Below are positions 53,731 through 61,472 of a stretch of 64,000 bases of DNA, piece after piece. A model generated the notes under the pieces. That model saw only the letters and a program-made list of their open reading frames with translations, was not told the DNA's origin and made no database searches. Every line of letters begins with the position of its first letter. The stretch's first letter is position 1. The position numbers were made by a program, and so were the translations under genes. Where the stretch lies: contig OZ024874.1 of the NCBI GenBank assembly GCA_964017185.1, forward strand, positions 50,744,856-50,808,855, given 5' to 3'. Source of the stretch: Rugalucina vietnamica (taxonomy: Eukaryota > Mollusca > Bivalvia > Lucinida > Lucinidae).

Positions 53731-55157
53731 AGTTTCACATTCAGAATGACGTGACCGTCACCTTTGCAATAATTGCAAAACAGCCGGGGTGAGTATGAGG
53801 ATCTTTGACCTTTGTTTTCACTAGTATCTTTATTTTTGGGATTATGTGATGGACTGGAATTATCAGCTGTTAGTAGTCCAACTTGTGGTTGTGGATTAGG
53901 TTGAGGAGCATTAGTTCTCTGTTGAGCGTTAAATGGTTTTGATTGAGGTGTATTAGGTTTAAATTGATTGTTAAAAGGTTTCTTGTAAGGAGGTTTTCTA
54001 TAATATGGCTTCTTGTAATGTGGTTTGTAAATAAGCCTTTTGTCAATAAAATAACCCTTATGAGTCAAAGCATAATCATCAGCTAAACGAGCTGCTACAT
54101 CTAAAGTTTCTACTTCCCTTTCGTCAAGAAAGATTTGACATCAGAGTGTATGCATCGTTTGAACTCTTCAACAAGCATGAGCTGTCTTAATTTTGCATAA
54201 TCAGACTTTACGTCCTTTGAAGAACACCACCTATCAAATAATTGCTCCTTAGTTCTAGCAAATTCTACATGGGTTTGATCATGTTCTTTCCTACAATTTC
54301 TGAATTTCTGTCTACAAGCTTCAGGTACTAACTCATAAGCCTTAAGAATAAGATCTTTGACTGTGTCATAATCTGATCTTTGATCAAGTGGAAGCTGAGT
54401 GTAAATTTCTCGAGCTTTACCAATAACAACACTCTGTAGAAGCAAGGTCCAATGCTCTTTTGGCCATTTCAAATTTTCTGCTACCTTCTGCTAAAATGTA
54501 AAAAGTACTTATCTACCTCTTTTTCTTGAAATGGAGGAACGGGCCTGATATGTTTTGTAACATCAAATACCTTACTAGGATCAAAAGACAGGAGGCATTG
54601 ATTTACTGCTTAATTCAAGCTCTTTCATTTTTAAACTACACTGCAGTTTTTCCTTTTCAACCTCAATTCTTTCTTCTTGCTCTAATTTTTCTTTTGCAAG
54701 CCTTTCTTCTAACTGTCTTTGTTTTTCTAATCTTTCTTTTTCAAGTCGTTCTTCCATTTCTCTTTGCTTTTGTTTTTCTCGCTCTTCCATTGCTAACTTT
54801 TCTTTTTCTAATTCTAACTTTTGTTTTTCAAATTCTAACCTTTCTTTTTGCAATCTTTCTTCCTTATCTGCCCTTCTTCTTTCTTCAAACTCTAATTTCA
54901 TTTTTTCTAGTTCTAATTGCCTTTTAAATTCTAACTCTTTCAACTGTAAGTCGGTTTGTGAGACCATAATATGAGATGTTGCTGAGGGTTCAAAAATTTC
55001 CTCATCAACAAAGAACTGAATAATAATATTCTTGATTTCATGTTTTAACACAAGGTATGCTATAATGACTAGCAATGTCTAAAAGATCACTCTTTTTGGC
55101 CAAGTTTAACAGCTCTTGAGAAGGCGCAGCAATGAAATCTTCAAGTTTGAATGACAT
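53727..55157 (-). pseudogene. Gmr1-like Gag in three broken frames
   Basis: The likely start is ATG 55157 (MSFKLEDFIAAPSQELLNLA). A frameshift leads to a 164-residue Glu/Lys/Arg coiled coil (55075-54581), another to a capsid-like helical segment (54472-54110, WPKEHWTLLLQSVV, EFKRCIHSDV), and a last to a Pro/Lys/Asn-rich tail with one zinc-knuckle-like CNYCKGDGH (54068-53727). Taken alone the coiled-coil ORF looks like a cytoskeletal protein, but its place next to the 5' LTR marks it as Gag. Confidence 0.8.
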
Positions 55158-55234
55158 GGTTGCTTTCTGCTGGTATGACAAACAGTAAATATCTTTTCAA
55201 ATTCAGAATAAATTCGGTGCACAAAATGTTCAAT

Positions 55235-55252
55235 CCCGGCTCAGAGCCCCCA
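55235..55252 (-). promoter_or_regulatory. Candidate primer-binding site
   Basis: The minus strand reads TGGGGGCTCTGAGCCGGG, five bases after the end of the 5' LTR. It starts with TGG as expected for pairing with a tRNA CCA end. I cannot name the tRNA with confidence. Confidence 0.55.
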
Positions 55253-55660
55253 AAATCTGTTACGAGCAAGCAACAAGACAATACAGGTTTAGCGAAAACC
55301 AACCAAGTAATTCAAACTTAACAACTTTTAATTAAACAAACAAACGAATGCTGCAAATACATACAAACAAACAAACAGATAAGTAAATAAATAACTTACA
55401 AAGTTAATGTCAAATAAATCCTTGTCCCTCAAATGTAAGTCCACAATCCGGTAACCAGAATATGAGCACATGTATATTTAATCCACAATATTTTTATATA
55501 ATCCAAAACACTAGTGAAACGACCAAAACTATCAACTTTAAATCACTTTGAATTTCTGAATACCTAAGACTGGATTGGTACCCATATATATACATTTGAG
55601 GAAAAATCAACCATCTTCGAGGAAAGTATATAATAAACTGTTCGAGAACAGTACAGACAG

Positions 55661-56225
55661 ATTTTTTTGTTATTATTATTTGCTGCCCTTCCTAGAGTGA
55701 TTGCTCTGAGCTTGGTCAGGGCCTAATTAAGGAAAATAAAGTTGGAAATGTTATTAATCAAAATAATCATACATAATACAATTTACAATGTTACAATAAG
55801 GACAGTGTATCACTATACAAATACTTTGACTCTGACAATACTTCACATATTAATTTACATTTCAGATTGGAAAAGAAGGCTCTGCTCGAACCTTACCCTG
55901 AAAGAAGATGGTAAGATTTATACATATTATAAGAAGTGCACTCATTAGACAATACACAAGAAACATAATACAAGATTATTACTTTATATGTGGTCGTTGA
56001 ACTGTTTGACCGAAGACTTTTTTTTTTTTCCTGGGCGAGACCAGTACTATAGGAGGTTGTTTTTGAGGTTGTTTTGTGGGTTTGTTGTTCCGGGAGCACC
56101 CGAAGGCTCAACCGGGAGGAGGTTTTTAGGAGAAGCCCGGGATCGAACCTGCGACCCCTGGTTTACAAGGCGAGCGACTTAACCACTGCACCACGGAGGT
56201 TGACCGAAGACTAGTTTAATAATTT
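55661..56225. mobile_element. Insertion within the 5' LTR
   Basis: It starts TTTTTTTGTTATTATTATTT followed by TGCTGCCCTTCCTAGAGTGA and ends near GAATAGAATCA. The left LTR is continuous across this point (CAGACAGATCTG...GGTCAGGTGAC). A SINE has inserted inside it (56019-56199). I do not recognise the host insertion. Confidence 0.65.
56019..56199 (-). mobile_element. tRNA-derived SINE with perfect 13 bp target duplication
   Basis: On the minus strand: tRNA-like head (GGTGCAGTGGTTAAGTCGC; GGTTCGATCCCGGGC), body, then an A tail (poly(T) at 56019-56029 on the plus strand). TTGACCGAAGACT flanks both sides (56006-56018 and 56200-56212). A target-primed insertion with an intact duplication indicates a young insertion. 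Confidence 0.92.
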
Positions 56226-56718
56226 GAATAGAATCAATCTGGTCAGGTGACATTGAGAATTTTTAAGAAGATATAGAACATGTAATATTTCTGTTATAAG
56301 GTGACAATAATAAATCACCCAGAGATCCAACCAGAAGCTTCTATAATGTGCTAATAACTTCTTAATTATAATAATAGTTAAAAAACATAATCAATGACAC
56401 AATTCTGTAAAGTTCTAGACAATAAATTCTAGAAGAATAAAAATGAAATACATATATTAATCAAAGTTACTCCCCTTTGACTATATATAAATAAATGACA
56501 AGTAATAGTTTTACAAAGAATCAATATTATTGAATCAATCATATATATAAAAATACGAGTTCGTAAAGCGCTCCCACAATATCATTCGTGAAGGGACACC
56601 TAGATATTGATCATTTTTGTAACGTCAGTTTGACGTGATGTTTCAATACAAAACTGACTTTCTATTGTTAGCACTAGGAATACTTCCAGGAACGAATAGG
56701 TTTAGGTACAAACAATCC

Positions 56719-56988
56719 TCACCCCTGACAAACAATCCTGCGTCCTCCCTCTGAATCTACAATGCGATAATACGTTGCATTGTATAATGGGAAAATCTGA
56801 GGTTTTGCGAATGGAATTCCCAGAAATTTTTGCGCAGATTTATTCTCCCCTCCAAAACTCACTTCTCTAATAGTTCCAACAAAATCTCCAACTGACGTCA
56901 TAACTTTAATTGGTCTTTCATTAGCAATTACGCAAAGAACGGCAATAAATAAATAAGCAATAACACTAATCGTAGAAAAAAATGGCAT
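56719..56988 (-). pseudogene. Carboxylesterase type-B, N-terminal fragment
   Basis: The ORF begins with a hydrophobic signal-peptide-like stretch (VIAYLFIAVLCVIA). It continues with VMTSVGDFVGTIREV and KFLGIPFAKP, the invariant opening of cholinesterase/carboxylesterase family proteins. After KP the family sequence stops and the frame runs into about 25 unrelated residues. I see no GT donor at that point, so the fragment looks truncated. The catalytic Ser/His region is absent from the window. It could still be a first exon if an unusual donor is used. Confidence 0.6.
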
Positions 56989-57199
56989 CGATCAAAACTG
57001 CAGTTAGAATAGGTATGATACCTAGCTCATGCCAAGCTTTCATACCTGTGTCATCAAAGCCATTAATAACATAAAGGGTAAACTGATAAAAGAAGCGTAA
57101 ACCATCCACACACGCACTATTAATCAAAATCTGATATCGGTTATAAATAAAAAAAAACGTATTCGTTCTATTTAGCTCACAGTGGCACAACGGCACAGC

Positions 57200-58680
57200 A
57201 CCAGCTACAGTGATAGCAAATAAAACTCAGATCCTTTTATAGCCGTTAGCATATTAATGAGAAAAGGGGTGGGCCTTGCCGCGGTTTCGGCCACTTAAGC
57301 CTCTTCTGTGACCCTTTAGATTTGGCAAAATGGAGCCAAGAAGAAATACCGTAATTTTGCAACTTTCAACAGGTTAGACCACAAAGACTAGTATTATCCA
57401 AACAGAGCCAAATATATAGCTGTCTGAGACAAGAAGCTTCGGCCCCAACCAACTAAAATGAATAGCTTTATGTCGGGGCCATCATAGAGTCTGACGCCCG
57501 ACCCACCGGCGTGCAATTAAAGAAGGAGCATAGTTATCAACCATGATTGGGTTAAAAACTAAGCATGCAGACTGTCGCATAACATTCAAGTTATAACCTA
57601 TACGTCTGTAACGTGTAATGATTTTTCTGAATTGAAAAGAAAAATCACTCCTTCCTATAAGTTTCTTAAAATTTGTAAACCAAGTCACCATAAAATTCTG
57701 GTTCCGAAAGGCCCTCACCTAAAAGCGTCTTTAGTTGGTTGGGGCCGGAGCTTCTTGTCTGTTGCTTGGCCCACTAAGGTCCAACTGGTGTTTTTCTTTT
57801 GCTCCGGAGTTAGTAGGTTATTCGGCACCCAGGAATCTCCATCGTCGGGCAGCTTACTTAATCTGTGAGTCCTGGTTTTTGATTCATCAGGTTATATTTT
57901 CTTTTTGGTTCTTTGAGATCAGCGAGGATATTCTGAGAACTCAGAAATTTATTAACGGTTAAGATTCATTTTCTAACCAATGTTTAATATATTTGGTCCC
58001 ATTTAGATAATACTAGTCTTTGTATCGACTACCCTGTTTAAGTTGCAAAATTTCAGTAATTCTCTTTGGCTCCATGTTGCCAAATCTAAAGGGTCACTGA
58101 CGAGACTTCAGTAGTCGAAACCGCGGTATGGCCCATCCCCTTTCTCATTAATGTGTTCACTGCTCTTAAAGGATCTCAGTTTTAATTTTATTTGCTATTA
58201 CTGCAGCTGGTGTTGTGTCGTGTGGCGGCCCTAAAAAGCCTCCCCGTACATCATCCATAGTGCAGGTTATATTTTCTTTTTGGTTCTTTGAGATCAGCGA
58301 GGATATTCTGAGAACTCAGAAATTTATTAACGGTTAAGATTCATTTTCTAAGCAATGTTTAATATATTTGGCCCCATATTTTCTTTTTGGTTCTTTGAGA
58401 TCAGCGAGGATATTCTGAGAACTCAGAAATTTATTAACGGTTAAGATTCATTTTCTAACCAATGTTTAATATATTTGGTCCCATTTAGATAATACTAGTC
58501 TTTGTATCGACTACCCTGTTGAAAGTTGCAAAATTTCAGTAATTCTCTTTGGCTCCATGTTGCCAAATCCAAAGGGTCACTGACGAGACTTCAATAGTCG
58601 AAACCGCGGTATGGCCCATCCCCTTTTCTTATTAATGTGTTCACTGCTCTTAAAGGATCTCAGTTTTAATTTTTATCGTG
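57200..58680. repeat. Nested direct and inverted duplications of a ~300 bp unit
   Basis: The unit containing TTTGGCTCCATGTTGCCAAA, AAACCGCGGTATGGCCCATC and AAAGGATCTCAGTTTTAA occurs directly at about 57890-58195 and 58375-58676, partially at 58265-58375, and inverted at about 57215-57400. The direct copies are nearly identical, so duplication was recent. No ORF of note. Confidence 0.8.
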
Positions 58681-59125
58681 ATTTATTTGTTTGTTCTTGA
58701 TGACTCATTGACTAGTTAGAGATTCACCACGAGGACCGAAGAACTAACTAAATGTTATGAACCACTGCAGAAGCTGAGGGTGAGGTTATGGCCATGTAAA
58801 ACCGGTTTAAGCCCGCCAGTAACTTTGTGTTACTGATCGTTCCAAGGCGATACTTCTGTAGTGGTTCTTTTTGATAGTTTTTTTTTGTCTTGGTGTTTAA
58901 AATTTTTGTGCTGTTGACGCCTTATGTATGTTTTCAAATTTTTAGTTAAGTTTAGGTAACTGAGTGGCCACCTATTGGGAAAATAGCTGCTCATTCGGCT
59001 TACGATATGTTTTCATGGTATAAGTACCTGATTGTTAATTAAGTTTTTTCCCCACCTCGGTTTTTGGAGTGGGAATCTTTATCTAATTGCGCCTTTTCCC
59101 GATCTTTGCCTACTTGTACTTTTTT
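57725..59125 (+). mobile_element. R3 element split by the duplication cluster
   Basis: The left half of R3 (TTAGTTGGTTGGGGCCGGAG to GATTCATCAGG, 57732-57890) and the right half (TGATTTATTTGTTTGTTCTT to TTGCCTACTTGTACTTTTTT, 58678-59126) fit together at the same internal point. The intervening duplicated DNA was therefore inserted into R3. Confidence 0.75.
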
Positions 59126-59307
59126 AACCCAACATTATATTTGGAAATCAATTCATAGTGTCCTCGATAAAATTTAGCAAATGTTTTTTCGAAGTTTATG
59201 ATACCGATAACCCTGTTGGAGAAGTTTGGCCGTTAAACATTTATTTCGTGTCCGTTGAAGTCCGTAACATGATTGCAGACTCTAGCAAACCTAATTAGTT
59301 TAGAAAT

Positions 59308-59482
59308 GTATATGTTACAGCCAATCTATGAAATCAGCAATTTTTTAGTCATTTCATGAAAAGGCTGAAATATTTAGCCGTTTCATGAAATGGCTGAGTG
59401 AATTAGTCATTTCACGAAAAGGCTAATTTTTTTAGCCATTTCATGAAAAGGCTGATTTCACAGATTGGCTGTAACATATACA
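59308..59482. mobile_element. Hairpin MITE made of near-palindromic 20-mers
   Basis: Ends TATATGTTACAGCCAATCT and AGATTGGCTGTAACATATA are exact complements. Between them four units of the form AGYCRTTTCATGAAAAGGCT follow each other at about 29 bp spacing. Each unit is itself almost palindromic. The right end runs into the RT fragment at 59470. Confidence 0.82.
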
Positions 59483-59910
59483 CCATAAGAAGCACGACGA
59501 GGAACGTCACCATCCAAAAACGGAAAATTTACTATATAAAAATCAAAGTCATCGCGTTTATCATAAATTTTAGAAGAAACAAATCGATTTGCAACAGAAA
59601 GATGTAAATCTAAAAAGGGGGCTTCGGTATCTGAGATATTGGCTTTGTTCAACTGTAGCTCAGGTGGATAAATTTGATTGACCATACCTTCAAAATAAGG
59701 GTTGTCAATGTTCAAAAGGTCATCGAGGTACCTAGATGTCGAATTAAAAGCCTCGATAACATCAGCTTGATTATCATGGTTAGGAGAATCCATGAAATCT
59801 TTTTGGTATAAAAATAAATCAGCTACGAGAGCTGCGCAATTTGTACCCATCGGAATTCCAACAATTTGTCTGTATAACTTCGTCCCAAATCTAATAAATA
59901 AAAACTGCAA
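59470..59910 (-). pseudogene. Penelope-like retroelement RT fragment
   Basis: The translation carries RQIVGIPMGTNCAALVADLF, FNSTSRYLDDLLNIDNP with the catalytic YLDD, IYPPELQLNKAN, PFLDLHL and KIYDKRDDFDF. This arrangement is typical of Penelope-like/related RTs common in marine invertebrates; the assignment to Penelope is from recall of the motif pattern. It lacks the N-terminal RT blocks and any GIY-YIG endonuclease. It breaks after SYGVY where the hairpin MITE begins. Confidence 0.7.
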
Positions 59911-60002
59911 CAGGACTGTCGAAAATGACCTCTTTATTATTTTATAAACTTAGTATAGAGCACTAATCTCACATTTTCATTGCAGTCAACAACATAACAC
60001 TA

Positions 60003-60663
60003 AAACAGCAGTCACACAGTAGCGTATAACCCAAACGCGCGCTGAGCGTATGAAAAATCTCAACACGCAAAAGATTTTGGACGTTTAAAATTGATTTGTT
60101 CCTTTAACTCGCTTTTGCAGTCACACATTAGCGCGTGACTGAGGCGTGTGCCGGACGTATAAAAATCTCAAAGTTTGGGCGAGTGTGGAACGCGTCTGTA
60201 ACGTTTGCCGTACGTCCCAGACACGCTAGGCACGCGCTACAGACGCGCTGTATGCGTTTCATGCGCGCTCCAAGCACGCTTGGCACACGTTACAGACGCG
60301 TTCCACACTCGCCCAAACCAGCATCCGGTTAAAATCGAAACGCGCAGGTAGCGTATACGTGCTTGAAACGTGTGCAGGGCGTGTTCGAAACGTATTCGAC
60401 GCGCTTGTAACGTGCGTGGAACGTACTTGTAGCGTGTAGGTCACACGCCCGACACACGCCCAACTTCTAGAAAATTTTTAAGCATGTTTAAAACGCGCGC
60501 CGACTTTTAGCGACGCGCGCCGGACTTACACCAAGCGTACCCAGCGCGCGCTTAACGAGCCTTGGACGTGTCTCCGACGTGCGTCTGGCGTATGTGGAAA
60601 TTTGTATTTTTTCAACACGCCCGGCGCGCGTTTCACTTATACGCTAATGTGTGACTGCTGTTT
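60003..60663. mobile_element. GC-rich TIR element with CGCG-type subterminal repeats
   Basis: AAACAGCAGTCACACAGTAG (60003) and its complement (ending 60663) are inverted and flanked by TA. The interior is filled with degenerate units such as ACGCGTCTGTAACG and CGCGCG, much richer in GC and CpG than the surroundings. An internal third copy of the end (GCAGTCACACATTAGCG) lies at about 60118. No ORF of note. Confidence 0.78.
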
Positions 60664-61441
60664 TAGTTTGTTTTGAGTGGGAACGTTTTGACTTAAACTA
60701 AAAGAACTACCACTCTACAGTCTACACCGATTTCCATGATCAGCTCTTAACTTTGACTTATCCTGGTGTTCAAATATAATTGAATTATAAAAACTTCTTA
60801 TTCAAACCAATATATTATATTAATTTCCTATTTCTATTTTCCTTAGTTCATATGTACACAAGGGCAGATTTTCTCATACTGCCTAGTGTGTGACTCGTTG
60901 TGGGAAAACTTAGTTGCTAAAGCGATAGGATTCACAAACCAACAACGCTTATCAGCTACTTTTTTTGCAGCACAGAATGTCTACGAGGACGCATATCAGA
61001 AATTTCAGGTCTTTGGTAATGTTCAGCCGCACTGTTCTGTTTGTGTCCAACTGTGGCGGAGACCCCACCGAAAGGTTTTCTAAAGATAGACCCAGTATAA
61101 TCCCATTAGAAAAGAAAAATGGAAGAATAGCGCAATCACAATCTACGGGTTTTAAAAATTGCAGCTATTATCACATATGTCAATATGTTTTTCTTTTGTT
61201 TTCTTTCAAAACATTAGTAATTTTAAATCTTTTAAAATTTAAAAGGCAGTTTTGAAATATACACCATGAATCGAATTGTCAAAGCGCATTTTTGATCTTT
61301 TGTGAAGAAAGAATAGTAGTATGATACATGTTTGAATATAGGAGCATCCTAAACTGTTTTAGGAAATATGAAATCAAATTACACGTAAATCGAACAAATG
61401 GCATGTTTATGAAGGAGCATCCCTAAATGTGTCCGGGAAAG
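60664..61441. other. Intergenic region upstream of the membrane-protein gene
   Basis: No repeat or coding sequence is recognised. It presumably contains the promoter and 5' leader of the gene starting at 61442, but no core element can be pinned down. Confidence 0.4.
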
Positions 61442-61472
61442 ATGTTGGCCTATGCTATCCTTATTATAGCAG
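61442..61472 (+). CDS. Membrane protein exon 1 (signal peptide)
   Basis: ATG plus ten codons, MLAYAILIIA, ending in phase 1 before gtaaga at 61473. Short first exons encoding most of a signal peptide are common for secreted proteins. Confidence 0.65.

Larger units (their letters stand above)
42345..56553 (-). mobile_element. Gmr1-like Ty3/gypsy LTR retrotransposon (gag-PR-IN-RT), interrupted
   Basis: Two LTRs in direct orientation (left 42345-43688, right 55258-56553) enclose gag, protease, integrase and reverse transcriptase on the minus strand. The terminal bases on the minus strand are TGTTA...TAACA. AATAC flanks the left LTR (42340-42344) and recurs just outside the right LTR (about 56552-56556), consistent with a 4-5 bp target duplication. 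Integrase lies between protease and RT, which is the Gmr1-type order and not the usual gypsy order. Each LTR holds its own later insertion. A block of about 6.6 kb (44375-50992) separates the two halves of RT. Frameshifts and stops affect gag, IN and RT, so the copy is dead. Confidence 0.88.
55258..56553 (-). repeat. 5' LTR of the Gmr1-like element (with insertion)
   Basis: LTR sequence is at 55258-about 55660 and about 56226-56553. The part between is foreign and absent from the left LTR. The minus strand contains a TATA-like TTTATATATAG near 56486. Confidence 0.85.

Noticed and set aside
54581..55075. Coiled-coil host protein
   Set aside because: It lies in the Gag position between the 5' LTR/PBS and the protease, with flanking Gag-like frames.
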